Shown here piece by piece: positions 26,750 to 35,774 of a stretch of DNA of 64,000 nt. The stretch is taken from positions 4,092,001 to 4,156,000 of the forward strand of contig AP024096.1 in assembly GCA_015099395.1 (NCBI GenBank), written 5' to 3'. Source of the DNA: Ktedonobacteria bacterium brp13 (lineage in GTDB: Bacteria; Chloroflexota; Ktedonobacteria; Ktedonobacterales; Ktedonobacteraceae). A program made the translations under genes and the position numbers. Position 1 is the first letter of the stretch. Each line of letters starts with the position of its first letter. The notes beneath the pieces were generated by a model that ran no database searches, was not told the origin of the DNA, and worked only from the letters and a program-made list of their open reading frames with translations.

Positions 26750-27754
26750 TCATAACTGGGAATCCCTCTCCCAAAGATGAGCTAAAACCCGTTTGGGGGA
26801 ACGGATGAGATCAGGACGACCAGCTTGCATCGCAGCCAGCCCCACAATGACGGAGGCGGCGTAGGTCAAGGCCACCTGTGAGGCAATCTCAGACCAGCCA
26901 GAGAGGGGTGGACGTTGCAAGTGAAAAAAGAGAAAAACGCGTCCAAAGAAGCGCTCGATGCCACTACGTTTGCCAAGTTCTTCTTTCGTCCAGGTGGGTG
27001 GCAAGCAAGAACGGCGTTTCTGATTTTTGGGATTCCAAGGGATGACAGCAACGGCACCAAGCACGCCGTGAATCCAGGCGATGAGGCGCAGGCCCCAATA
27101 TGCGGCGTCCAAGCGAATAATACGGGGACGGATCTGGTAAAGACGCACGGCCCCCTCTAACAAGCGTTTAGCAAAAGGGGCATCGTGGGCATGAGCAGGA
27201 AAAAGCAGAAAGAAGATGGGAAGCCCTGAACCGCGACAGATCAAAGTATGCACCCGGAAGCCTCTCAAGAGAGAACGAGGATGGTGAGCCGGAGCATGCC
27301 CAAAGGAGGCATCAGGATCACGGCGTCGCCAAGCCAGGATGGGAGCACTGTCAATGATAAGATCACGAGCTCGGATGAGTCGTCGTCGGAGCGCTTGCAC
27401 AACGATCAGCACGAAGAGCGACTCGTGCACAGGAGCGCCAGCAGCGTGGCGGCGTTTGCACTGCTGAGATTTACTAGGGACACAGATGCGTCCATCTTTG
27501 CCCAGTGGCAATCCGCAAGCCAGGGCCAACGCGGGCCAACTCTTGAGCCAGTCGTGCATATCTTGATAGGATAAGCGCCACAAAGTCCGCAACAAGCTGA
27601 TTAGCAAGAGGCTCTCCTCGCTGTAGATACGTGGTGCGCCACCAGGACCGGCAGGCAATGGTGGCGGACAACGACGATGGGCTAAACCAACGGCCAAACG
27701 ACAAACGGTGAGCAAATGCAACATCGTGACCAGAGTAAGAGCATCAATATGCAA
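26750..27754 (-). mobile_element. IS5-like DDE transposase
   Basis: 334 residues. DDE residues are probably Asp in DLIIDSAPILAWRRRDPDA, Asp in IIRLDAAYWGLRLIAW and Glu in KRSGIERFFGRVFLFFHL. The N-terminal part (SEESLLLISLLRTLWRLSYQDMHDWLKSW) is the helical region common to IS4/IS5-superfamily enzymes with a C-terminal GLAAMQAG. It lies between the TIR gene and the group II intron remnant. Terminal inverted repeats could not be assigned by eye; the family within IS4/IS5 is uncertain. Confidence 0.8.
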
Positions 27755-27773
27755 AGCAGGGCTCAGCCGGGCT

Positions 27774-28676
27774 TGCGCACGCTGATAGGATGGAGGTGGG
27801 ATAATGCGACACGAGGTCGCTTGTGAGGAGTGGAGTGAAAATTCTCAGCCCGGTGTCCAGGGCTGTCTCCAATCCCTCTCTGCGTTACTGGTAACGGTCT
27901 CGTGGAAAGCGAGGGGTAATGTCCAAGGAAGCTTTGAGCCGAACGAGGCAACCGGGCTAGGAGAAAACTGGAAGGATGAATACAAGTGAACCGTTGACGA
28001 GGCTGCGTTACACCAGATCATCGAAACGGCTGCAACGATGATGAACGGGACGTTGGTCCCCGTGAACTGTCCCATCACGGGCTGTGGACACCCAGTTCCC
28101 GCAGTACAGAAGGCAATCCCCCCCAGTTGAGTCTCCCACATGCGAAACGTGGAAATCCCAATGAAGTCTGGAGAAAAGGTCGATATCCTCCAGTAAGCTA
28201 ACCGTGAGGAAAGCCGAACTCTTCAGTGGGGACAGGAGGGATCAAGAAGCGAAAGCTGCTCGTCGAAAGACAACAGGAAACCATAACTGGGCAGATAGGG
28301 CTGACAACAGAGATACCCACACTGAAAAGTGGCTGACGTGATCCTGGTGCATCACCCAAAGAACGAGGTAAAGGTACTTAATCTGGGGAAAAGTTAGATG
28401 CGAGAAATATTCTCTGCAAACGGAACCAAGAAGCAGACCGACTGGAATATCATCAATTGGAAGAAAGCCAACCGGACTGTTCGTAACCTGAGACAACGGA
28501 TCTTTCGGGCAGCACAAGAGGGCAATCTGAAAAAGGTGCGTTCACTCCAAAAACTCATGCTGAAAAGTTACTCGAATCGGCTCATAAGTGTCCGACGAGT
28601 AGCACTGATGAATGCTGGGGAAAATACGCCTGGGGTAGATAAGCTGGTGATCAAAACGCCTGCCGCCAGAGCATAG
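27774..28676 (+). mobile_element. Group II intron, 5' part only
   Basis: The 5' limit is approximate. A segment beginning near TTGCGCACGCTGATAGGATGG resembles the start of a group II intron RNA. About 620 bp of structured-looking non-coding sequence leads to the intron-encoded protein start at 28398. The rest of the reverse transcriptase, maturase and domains V-VI are absent, replaced by an inverted IS1634-like remnant. The intron is therefore dead. It begins immediately beside the start of the IS5-like transposase gene, suggesting insertion near that element's end. Confidence 0.6.
28398..28676 (+). pseudogene. Group II intron reverse transcriptase, N-terminal fragment
   Basis: 92 codons matching the N-terminal domain of LtrA-type intron proteins: TDWNIINWKKANRTVRNLRQ, RIFRAAQEGNLKKVRSLQKL, then NRLISVRRVALMNAGENTPG and VDK. 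Full-length proteins have 400-600 residues. All polymerase motifs (including YADD) are missing. The frame ends where an IS1634-like transposase remnant begins on the opposite strand. Confidence 0.85.
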
Positions 28677-29047
28677 ACACGCAACAACTGTCCCATCAAT
28701 TCCTGCTCAAAGGCTCGATATCGCTCGTCGTCGGAGAGCAAACGCAGGACATCGGCCAGTCGATCATCAGTCACATCCAAAGGGGTCAGGCTCTTCAGTC
28801 CGCACCCCCGCAAGATAGTGAGGTGACGCTTGGCCCAGTCCTGGACCCGATTCATCCGATGGTCAGCCTGCGAGAGCACATGGGTCAACCAGACCAGGGT
28901 CAGTTCGCCCATGCTCAGTCCTTTTCGCAGACCATGGGTCGGAAAGTGCTTGTCCAACAGGCTTGCCACTTGCATTTGTTGCATATGCCTCAACAAGAGC
29001 GGAATATCATCCGCTCGTTCCGTTTCAATGCTCAGGGCTTCTTTCAT
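28655..29047 (-). pseudogene. IS1634-like transposase, N-terminal fragment (DUF4277 region)
   Basis: From ATG 29047 the protein reads ETERADDIPLLLRHMQQMQV, LLDKHFPTHG...GLSMGELTLVWLTHVLSQADHRM and LDVTDDRLADVLRLLSD, the N-terminal domain of IS1634-family transposases. Similarity ends near 28655; the frame then runs on into group II intron sequence to 28568 without meaning. The catalytic domain is missing. The two remnants point at each other, showing a recombination junction. Confidence 0.8.
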
Positions 29048-29157
29048 TCCTTGAGTTTACCAACTTTTCGTTTTTGCGTCCAGATTTAAGCGAACCGTGA
29101 GGTATTATTTGCCAGATATTCTAACAGATCTCGCAACTCTAACCAGGGTAAGCTAGA

Positions 29158-29207
29158 CGGTAGTGTTGCAAAAAAATTTCGGCCCAATTTTTTTGCAACA
29201 CCACCGT
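29158..29207. mobile_element. Two abutting IS6-like ends (near-perfect palindrome)
   Basis: ACGGTAGTGTTGCAAAAAAA at 29158-29177 is mirrored by 29187-29207 (TTTTTTTGCAACACCACCGT) with one single-base gap and a spacer of about 8 bp. The ends match those at 17531, 43895, 61843 and 63846. It looks like an IS6-type element reduced to its two termini, and it would also fold into a strong transcript hairpin with a T tract. Confidence 0.65.
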
Positions 29208-29298
29208 CAGTTCAAGCGCGAAGGGAGCTGCGTTTGGTGATGAGGTAGACATGCTTCCTCTTCTCAAGCGGGTTCTTATTGTTGTACTTTTGAGTAGG

Positions 29299-29327
29299 AG
29301 AAAAATTGAGTATCTAATTATATAATA
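29299..29327. repeat. 29-bp dispersed repeat, copy 2
   Basis: Same sequence as 17610-17638 with one change (TAACTA to TAATTA). Here it lies just before the second copy of the 84-bp repeat. Confidence 0.8.
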
Positions 29328-29334
29328 GGATAGG

Positions 29335-29418
29335 GGAAAGAGCTCTCAAGCCACTACTCAGGCTCATTCTTCGTTGTGAGATTTTGGATAGTGTACAGCT
29401 TTGAGACAGAACTTAATA
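29335..29418. repeat. ~84-bp dispersed direct repeat, copy 2
   Basis: Direct-orientation partner of 22203-22286. The two copies enclose the radical SAM, TIR-STAND, IS5-like, group II intron and IS1634-like sequences (7.2 kb). Confidence 0.85.
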
Positions 29419-29428
29419 ACTCCGAAAT

Positions 29429-29463
29429 GAAATGAGCACCGGTTACCCTGAAGTGCTCATTTC
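29429..29463. repeat. Hairpin flanked by a 10-bp direct repeat
   Basis: Perfect 11-bp arms GAAATGAGCAC (29429-29439) and GTGCTCATTTC (29453-29463). AACTCCGAAA occurs on both sides (29418-29427 and 29464-29473), like a target-site duplication around a 36-bp palindromic insertion. Alternatively a terminator: AAAAAA follows on the plus strand, i.e. T-run for minus transcripts is upstream, which argues against it for the neighbouring minus gene. Confidence 0.5.
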
Positions 29464-29627
29464 AACTCCGAAAAAAGTAAGAGATTCCAGGCTGAACTGC
29501 TGATCTGGCGGCAAGTGCAGATGGGCCTGGACTTCGGCTCTCTCAAGAATCTGAGAGTCTTTCAACCCGACCTGTTGTTTCGCCAGTTCAAAGGAGAAAC
29601 CACTGATCAGGATAGAGGCTCATCACC

Positions 29628-30710
29628 TTACCACTCCACTAGCCAGGTTCCGTTCTCGAATACTGTGGTCCCATCGAGTTGGATCAATCCCTCCGAGCGC
29701 AGATCTTTAACGATATCCCAATGCACGGCGGACTGGTTGACACCGCCAGCATCACTATACGCACGACCGAGCGCCAGATGAACAGTGCCTGCCATTTTCT
29801 CATCATAGAGGATATCCCCGAAGAACGTCGGGATGCCCTCGTTGGTACCCACGGCGAATTCGCCAATGCGAGCGGCACCTTCATCGGTCGCCAGAATCTC
29901 GTGGAGCAGATCTTCGTGCGAGCGCGCGGTAGCCTTCACTACGCGTCCAGCGTGGAAGTCAAGCCGGATCTGGTCGATGAGCACACCACCATAAATGCCT
30001 GGATGTTCAAACGTGATGTAGCCTTCAGCACTGTCATCGACTGGAGCACTATAGATCTCGCCATCGGGCATGTTGATGTGCCCATCGCCAACGACATACT
30101 GACGCCCGCGCGTTGAGAAGGTAAGGTCAGTTTCCCACCCCTGAATATGCACAGTTTCAGCAGCGGCAAACACACGCGCCAGTCGCCGGTAACGTTCGCT
30201 TTCCTGCTGCCAGTCGCGCAGCGTAGCCCCGAAAAAGAAGTCCATCGTATCCTCGAAGCTGAGTTGCGCCTGCTGGGCAAGAGGCTCACCAGGTACACGT
30301 ACTAGCACCCAGCGCGTCTCAGTCGTACGTAGGGCCGAAACCTTACCCATCGCCTGCCGATACGTCGCCATCCTGGTTGCCGGAATGCTCGCTAGCTCGT
30401 AGGGGTTACGAGCCCCACGCAAGCCGATATAGACATCCGCCCAGTGCATGCCATACGCTTCCAGGTCTGGCACGCGACCGATCAGGTCGGCAGTCCCGTA
30501 GTTAAGCAACTCTCGCCCCAGCAAGGCAGAGTCAAAATGGATTTGTGGAAAGCCTCCTGCCTGTACTACCTGAGAGTAGACGGCGCGTACAAGCGGGAGG
30601 GTTTCTACCTCCGTCATGCCGATCAACACCTTCTCACCTGCCTTGACTCTCGTCGAATAGTTCACAAGAATCTTGGCCAGATCATCCCATCGGGGATCTA
30701 TCATTCCCAT
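29628..30710 (-). CDS. M29-family metallo-aminopeptidase
   Basis: 360 residues, typical for the thermophilic aminopeptidase T/AmpS family, cytosolic dinuclear-metal enzymes that remove N-terminal residues. Family patterns: NMPDGEIYSAPVDDSAEGYI, EFAVGTNEGIPTFFGDILYD-type region, EKMAGTVHLALGRAYSDAGG and SAVHWDIVKDLRSEGLIQ with metal-binding Glu/His/Asp. The start has GAAAGGAAG upstream and overlaps the preceding permease gene by 29 bp, so it is the last gene of the sugar ABC operon. A peptidase in such an operon is unusual and may point to a substrate with an amide bond, or may be a hitch-hiker. Confidence 0.88.
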   Translation of the reverse strand: MGMIDPRWDDLAKILVNYSTRVKAGEKVLIGMTEVETLPLVRAVYSQVVQAGGFPQIHFDSALLGRELLNYGTADLIGRVPDLEAYGMHWADVYIGLRGARNPYELASIPATRMATYRQAMGKVSALRTTETRWVLVRVPGEPLAQQAQLSFEDTMDFFFGATLRDWQQESERYRRLARVFAAAETVHIQGWETDLTFSTRGRQYVVGDGHINMPDGEIYSAPVDDSAEGYITFEHPGIYGGVLIDQIRLDFHAGRVVKATARSHEDLLHEILATDEGAARIGEFAVGTNEGIPTFFGDILYDEKMAGTVHLALGRAYSDAGGVNQSAVHWDIVKDLRSEGLIQLDGTTVFENGTWLVEW

Positions 30711-31788
30711 TAGATGCTTCCTTTCGAACCGCAGTAGGACGTATCCATCGGCGGGCGCGAACCCATAGACCTGAGACCTGCCCTGTCTGCAAACCCAGTA
30801 CGATGATCAGAATCAGCCCTTGAGCCATCTCGTAGAGAAACTGATTCAAGCCCATGAAGACGAAGCCAGTCTGGATGAAAGTAAGGGCGAGCGTAGCCAG
30901 AACGACTCCTGCCACAGTTCCAAACCCACCGCTCAGGTCGACTCCCGCGAGCACTGCAACGACAACTGAGAGGAGAATATACGATTGCCCATAATCAGGA
31001 GTTGCACTTGCCGTGCGTGCAACGATGATCGTTCCGGCAAGGCCTGCCAGCAGGCCGCTACTGACGTAGGTGCCGATCAACACCCGCAGGTCGCGAACCC
31101 CCGAGAAGCGTGCCGCAGTCGCGTTCGCGCCTACAAGAGTCATAAGCAGGCCAAGCCGACTCCAGTTAAGTAGTAGCGCCGTCCCCACAGCGGCCACAAC
31201 GAACAAGAGCGTCGGAATCGGTATTCCCAGCAGCGTTCCATTGCCGAGGACGAGCAGACTATCGGGAATCCCTCCCAGTGTGTGTCCGCCAGTCCAGGCG
31301 ATCGCCAGACCGCCAAAGAGCTCGAAGGTCGCCAACGTGGCCAGGATCGGCGTGATGCGAAGTTTACCGATCAGGAGCCCGTTCACCAGGCCGCACAATG
31401 CGCCAACGCCCAGGGCAATTGCAATTGCTACGAGCGTGAGGCCGATCGATCCGGATCCGCCGTTGGGACCATTGGCACGTAGCAAGAATTGTGTCATCGT
31501 AGTGCCAGCGAGATCCGCTATGGCGACCATCGATAGATCAATGCCTGAGGTCACCATCGAGAGCATCACACCCAGGCTGAGTAGCCCCACCTCTGGAAAC
31601 TGGAAGCCTAGCGACTCTAGATTGATGGTCGTAGGGAAGGTATTGGGTGCGGCAGCAGAAAAGAAGACGAAGATCACTATCGTAAGCAGCAGGAGCTTCC
31701 ATGGACTCCGCTCCGCACGCAGAGCTTCAATGATTCGCCCGGGAGTGAGCGACCTCACGGACTTCGTTGAGGGTACTTTCGCGCTCAT
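30682..31788 (-). CDS. Sugar-type ABC transporter permease (RbsC family), second
   Basis: 368 residues from ATG 31788, which overlaps the stop of the upstream permease as ATGA. A much longer frame upstream is not used: it is out of character (Arg/Gly-rich) and overlaps that permease. About eight to ten transmembrane segments and the BPD_transp_2 features GVMLSMVTSGIDLSMVAIAD, NGLLIGKLRITPILATLATF and AVLAGVDLSGGFGTVAGVVL. It forms the heterodimeric channel with the product of 31785-32855. Confidence 0.9.
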   Translation of the reverse strand: MSAKVPSTKSVRSLTPGRIIEALRAERSPWKLLLLTIVIFVFFSAAAPNTFPTTINLESLGFQFPEVGLLSLGVMLSMVTSGIDLSMVAIADLAGTTMTQFLLRANGPNGGSGSIGLTLVAIAIALGVGALCGLVNGLLIGKLRITPILATLATFELFGGLAIAWTGGHTLGGIPDSLLVLGNGTLLGIPIPTLLFVVAAVGTALLLNWSRLGLLMTLVGANATAARFSGVRDLRVLIGTYVSSGLLAGLAGTIIVARTASATPDYGQSYILLSVVVAVLAGVDLSGGFGTVAGVVLATLALTFIQTGFVFMGLNQFLYEMAQGLILIIVLGLQTGQVSGLWVRARRWIRPTAVRKEASNGNDRSPMG

Positions 31789-32855
31789 GATGCGACCTCC
31801 TCTTCTGCCATAGCTACGTTCATCTGTTTGCGTCGGCTTGCAAACTGGGCGCTGACACCAAGCACGAGCAATACTCCTATGGCTACCTCTTGCCATGTGC
31901 TGGGGATTCCCAACTGCACGAGCGAATAGTTGATGAGCGACACCAGCAGCACACCGAGCACTGTGCCCAACACTGATCCCTTGCCGCCGGTAATCGAGGC
32001 TCCTCCCAGCACCACGGCTGCGATTACGTTCGTCTCCTGACCAACCAGTTCGAAGGGGTTGCCGTAGCCGAGCAGGGTAATATGGATCATTCCGGCCAGG
32101 CCAGCCAGGACACCGGCCAGGCAAAGCGCGGCGGCCTTAATCATGCCAACCGGGAAGCCGACGCGCCTCGCAGCTTCCTCGTCGCCACCTACCGCGTAGA
32201 GGCCGCGACCAAACAATGTGCGACTCAGCAGCCATGCCAATAGCGCAACCAGAATCGCAAGAGGAATCACCAGTACATTCAGCCCGACTGTCTGGTTCGT
32301 GCCTGCATGCACTTTCACGAGATCAGCTTGCGCAAACATTCCCAGCGTTTGCGGCAGCGTAGTGACGTAGCTCGAACCAATGAAGGTGAGCAAAAAACCG
32401 GTAAAGAGTCCCCGTGTACCCAGCGTGACAATCATTACCGGCAGACGTAGTCCGGCCGCAATTGCCGCATTCAGGAGACCAAGGAGCAGCCCTATCAGCG
32501 CGGCAACCACAAATGCTATTGGTATGCTGTCTGGCAGGATACCTTTTGACGCTAGCAAGGCAACCACATAACCAGCGAAGATGCCGATAGCGTCAAACGA
32601 AACATCGATGCCACCTACTAACAGAACCAGTAGAAATCCGAGCGCAAAGACGAGTTGCTCGAACGAGTTCTGCACCAGATTGAACACCGTGGCAAGGCTC
32701 CAGAATTGGGGATCCACCGCGCCGACCACTACCACCAGCAGCACCAGCACGGCTCCTAGCAGGCCCTCGTTGTTCTTCCCTCGGAGCCGTGCGGCAGTCG
32801 TGCCAAGACTCTGGAGAGAGTGAACTCGAGCCTGGGGATGTGTCGTCGTTTTCAT
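31785..32855 (-). CDS. Sugar-type ABC transporter permease (RbsC family), first
   Basis: 356 residues from ATG 32855, whose first bases overlap the ATPase stop (ATGA). Family motifs: GFLLVLLVGGIDVSFDAIGI, LRLPVMIVTLGTRGLFTGFL, GGASITGGKGSVLGTVLGVL. The coupling of start and stop codons throughout this operon implies balanced synthesis. An upstream extension to 32951 would overlap the ATPase gene by 100 bp and is rejected. Confidence 0.9.
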   Translation of the reverse strand: MKTTTHPQARVHSLQSLGTTAARLRGKNNEGLLGAVLVLLVVVVGAVDPQFWSLATVFNLVQNSFEQLVFALGFLLVLLVGGIDVSFDAIGIFAGYVVALLASKGILPDSIPIAFVVAALIGLLLGLLNAAIAAGLRLPVMIVTLGTRGLFTGFLLTFIGSSYVTTLPQTLGMFAQADLVKVHAGTNQTVGLNVLVIPLAILVALLAWLLSRTLFGRGLYAVGGDEEAARRVGFPVGMIKAAALCLAGVLAGLAGMIHITLLGYGNPFELVGQETNVIAAVVLGGASITGGKGSVLGTVLGVLLVSLINYSLVQLGIPSTWQEVAIGVLLVLGVSAQFASRRKQMNVAMAEEEVAS

Positions 32856-34393
32856 GCCAGCATCTCCTGCAAGATTGTCTTTTCGTTCACCTCGGAGCCT
32901 GCGAGCTCGGCTATCAGGCGTCCTTTGCTCATGACTAATACCCGGTTGCACAATGCGACCAGCTCTGAGATATCGTCCGAGAGTACGAGGATCGCCGTGC
33001 CTTCCTGATTGAGTTGGCGCAGCAGGCGATGCATCTCCTCCTTGGAACCGATATCGACACCCACGCTAGGCCCGTTGAGGAGCAGCACTGACGGCTTGCG
33101 CTGTAGCCATTTGGCGAGTACTACACGCTGCTGGTTGCCTCCCGATAAAGACGATACCGGTGCACTCACTGAGCTTGCCTTGATCTGTAGTTCGCTCACC
33201 ATCTTCTGTGCGTTCGCTTTGATCTCACCTGGTATGAGCAGCCCCAGACGATTGCCTATCAGATCGACGCTCGCTGCAGCGATATTTGTGTCGATCGGCA
33301 GGTTCAAAAATAAACCCTGACTGAGCCGATCGCCGGGTACGTAGCCGATCCCTGCATTGATAGCATCCGTTGGTCGGCGAATGTGACGCTGCTGCCCGGT
33401 GACTGAGATAGTGCCCTCGTCCGCCGGCGCAATTCCGAAAAGAGCCTCCACAAGCTCGCTAGCACCGGACCCGAGTAAGCCAGCGAATCCCACAATCTCA
33501 TTCTGGCGCACGGCAAACGATACATTGGCAAAGCGCCCTGGCGCAGTAAGTCCCTGCACATCGAGCAGGACTGGCTTTTGCTCGTTGCTCATGATAGGAG
33601 GATTGATGACTGCTTCTTCATGGCCAGTCATTGCCCGGCTCAGTGCCGCACGGTCGAACTCGCGTGCGGGCCCTTTCGCGACCAGATGACCATTGCGTAG
33701 CACCGTAATCTGGTCTGAGATGTCCAGCACCTCATTGAGTTTGTGACTGACAAAGACAACAGCCACGCCCTTCGCGGTGAGCTGCCGCACAATGACAAAG
33801 AGCGCCTCGACCTCGCGCCAGGTGAGAGCTGTGGTTGGTTCATCCATGAAGATGAGGCGAGCATCCCGTGCCAGCGCCCTCGCAATGGCCGTAAGCTGTT
33901 TAGCGGCGATCGTCAGATCTCCCACCAGCGTGTTAAGCTCCAGCGACACGTGCAGTTGGTCGAGAGCACGTGTTGCGATCCGGCGTGCCTCTCGCTGACT
34001 GAAGAACCAGCGCCCGGTGCCCGCATGGACGGCCAACGCGATGTTCTCGGCTACCGTGAGGTTGGGGAGGAGCGATAGATCCTGATAGATAACCTCAACT
34101 CCGCTCTTGATTGACTCGCGAGGTGAGAAACCGTGGGCATAGGTGCGCCCCGTGACACTGATGATTCCGCCATCAGGCTTGAGGACGCCGCTAGCGATCT
34201 TGATCAGCGTCGACTTGCCACACCCGTTCTCTCCTGCCAGACAATGTACGCTGCCAGCGCTGACAGCAAAGTCCACCCCGTCGAGTGCCCGGACTCCCCC
34301 AAATTGCTTGGAGATACCGGTCATCTGAAACTCAAATTTATCTCGATTTGTTAAATTATGGCTTGTATTAAGATGAAGCTCTGGCTCTGCCAC
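32852..34393 (-). CDS. Sugar-type ABC transporter double ATPase (RbsA/MglA family)
   Basis: About 513 residues with two nucleotide-binding domains. The first has Walker A AGENGCGKST, signature LTIAAKQLTAIARALARDAR region and Walker B LIFMDEPTTALT. The second has the degenerate P-loop GLLGSGASELVEALFG and signature LSGGNQQRVVLAKWL, as usual for this family. GTG at 34393 with GAAAGG 6 nt upstream is preferred over GTG 34402, where the ribosome site would touch the codon. It energises import by the two permeases. Confidence 0.92.
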   Translation of the reverse strand: MAEPELHLNTSHNLTNRDKFEFQMTGISKQFGGVRALDGVDFAVSAGSVHCLAGENGCGKSTLIKIASGVLKPDGGIISVTGRTYAHGFSPRESIKSGVEVIYQDLSLLPNLTVAENIALAVHAGTGRWFFSQREARRIATRALDQLHVSLELNTLVGDLTIAAKQLTAIARALARDARLIFMDEPTTALTWREVEALFVIVRQLTAKGVAVVFVSHKLNEVLDISDQITVLRNGHLVAKGPAREFDRAALSRAMTGHEEAVINPPIMSNEQKPVLLDVQGLTAPGRFANVSFAVRQNEIVGFAGLLGSGASELVEALFGIAPADEGTISVTGQQRHIRRPTDAINAGIGYVPGDRLSQGLFLNLPIDTNIAAASVDLIGNRLGLLIPGEIKANAQKMVSELQIKASSVSAPVSSLSGGNQQRVVLAKWLQRKPSVLLLNGPSVGVDIGSKEEMHRLLRQLNQEGTAILVLSDDISELVALCNRVLVMSKGRLIAELAGSEVNEKTILQEMLA

Positions 34394-34518
34394 ACGATTC
34401 ACCTTTCTGCTCTATTTCCAACTCTGGCCGCCGGCTTTTTCTCGTCGATGAGAGGAACAGGCCTATAAGTCCTTGCCTGGGCGGTGAGCCTGACATTTCC
34501 AGTGGGTTTTATAACGCA

Positions 34519-34613
34519 AGAGTGGCAGCTAGTACCATCTGCCACTCTCTCATCCATCGGCTACCTGATACAGAAGGGACGGGAAAGACTCACAGATTGT
34601 GAGCTATCCCCGT
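34519..34613 (-). promoter_or_regulatory. Two hairpins between binding-protein and ATPase genes
   Basis: Perfect 10-bp arms at 34519-34528 and 34539-34548 (AGAGTGGCAG/CTGCCACTCT), and a second structure at 34577-34613 with arms GACGGG/CCCGTC enclosing CTCACAG-ATT-GTGAG. They lie in the 227-bp gap after the binding-protein stop. Such gaps often lower expression of the membrane genes relative to the binding protein; this is inference. Confidence 0.55.
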
Positions 34614-34629
34614 CGCATCGCACGCATTG

Positions 34630-35649
34630 CTAGAATGAGTATGAGCTGAGATTATCCTTGCCTATCTGGAGTTCAGCATTACCCACAAAGCAATGTGAAG
34701 TCATGCCGTTGCCACACGGCTGGATATTTGTGTACCCAGGAACGTGTAGATTCGTGCCAGCCTTCACCTGCTTTCCCTGAGCCAGCAGTTGCGCCGCATT
34801 CATCGTCGCCTGGCCAGCCATGGCAGGATCCCACAAGAAGATCTTGTAAATGGTCCCACTCTTGATATAGCTACCAGCCAGCGAGGGCAGGCTCGTCCCT
34901 GCGATGCAGACCTTGCCAGCCAGCCCCATCTCGGTAACAGCACGGGCAATGCCAATTACGTCGGTTGCCGCGCTCCCAATGAAGCCTTTAATATTGGGAT
35001 ATTTCGCAAGCAGCGCTTTCGTTTTCTGGTAAGCCACATTCGCGTCCTCATTGGATTCGACTGGAGCTGTCACACGCGTGATGCCCGGGTACTTTTGTTG
35101 TGCCTCGCTCTGCGCTGCTTGCGCCCATTGCATGTGGCTCGAGGCTGTCAGGGAACCAACCATGAACGCATATTGTCCCTGCCCGCCCATGCACTGCGCA
35201 AGAGTGTCCATCATACTTGATCCGTAGGAAGCGTTGCTGAACGCTTCGAGGTCAAAATTCGTGTTGTTCAGATACGGCGCTTCCTGCGAGACAACAATAA
35301 TGCCAGCGGACTTTGCCTGACCCAGCACGCCCTCGACGGCTTGTTGATTGTTTGGGTCGATGCCGATCACTGTTGGCTTCTGGGGAATTAACTCCTGAAC
35401 GAGAGCAATCTGCCCTTCGGCTGTGGCCTGCGTGGGACCCACTTGGTCCGCCTTGATGCCACTCTGCTTGCTAAAAGTTTGCAAACCCACATCCATGCGG
35501 TTGAACCAGGCAACGCCTGTGAGCTTCACTATGTTGACAAAATGCATCTGTGTTGGGCTACTGCTATTGCCAGTGCTGCTCCCGCAGCCCGCGAACAGCA
35601 CAGCGAGTATGACAATACCGGTGATGGAACCAAAAATTTGCTTCTTCAT
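34630..35649 (-). CDS. Sugar-binding lipoprotein of ABC transporter (Peripla_BP_4 type)
   Basis: 339 residues. Lipoprotein signal peptide with lipobox VLFAGC (Cys about residue 22) and Gly/Ser linker GSSTGNSSSP. The rest follows the LsrB/RhaS-like binding proteins: VNIVKLTGVAWFNRMDVGLQ, QIALVQELIPQKPTVIGIDP, YPNIKGFIGSAATDVIGIAR, GTIYKIFLWDPAMAGQATMN. It captures the substrate outside the membrane and delivers it to the permeases. The resemblance to rhamnose, erythritol or autoinducer-2 type binders does not settle the ligand. Confidence 0.9.
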   Translation of the reverse strand: MKKQIFGSITGIVILAVLFAGCGSSTGNSSSPTQMHFVNIVKLTGVAWFNRMDVGLQTFSKQSGIKADQVGPTQATAEGQIALVQELIPQKPTVIGIDPNNQQAVEGVLGQAKSAGIIVVSQEAPYLNNTNFDLEAFSNASYGSSMMDTLAQCMGGQGQYAFMVGSLTASSHMQWAQAAQSEAQQKYPGITRVTAPVESNEDANVAYQKTKALLAKYPNIKGFIGSAATDVIGIARAVTEMGLAGKVCIAGTSLPSLAGSYIKSGTIYKIFLWDPAMAGQATMNAAQLLAQGKQVKAGTNLHVPGYTNIQPCGNGMTSHCFVGNAELQIGKDNLSSYSF

Positions 35650-35774
35650 ATGCGATCAACACCTCTTTGTGGAACTGATTGTCGCTTTACTCTGCTCAAC
35701 AAGATCGATGGAAAAAAGGATCTTGTTGGAGTTTGTTATGTCATATACACATTTCAGCGCGCCGGGCGTGCTTG

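Noticed and set aside
29488..29600. Protein-like stretch AELLIWRQVQMGLDFGSLKN on the plus strand
   Set aside because: Short, no start, no recognisable family; may be transposase debris but unsupported.
31070..31813. 247-codon plus-strand open frame opposite the permease gene
   Set aside because: Ser/Pro/Arg-rich mirror of transmembrane coding sequence; the permease has clear family motifs.
31789..32124. N-terminal extension of the second permease
   Set aside because: It overlaps the first permease in another frame, is Arg/Gly-rich, and the ATGA junction at 31785-31788 gives a natural start.
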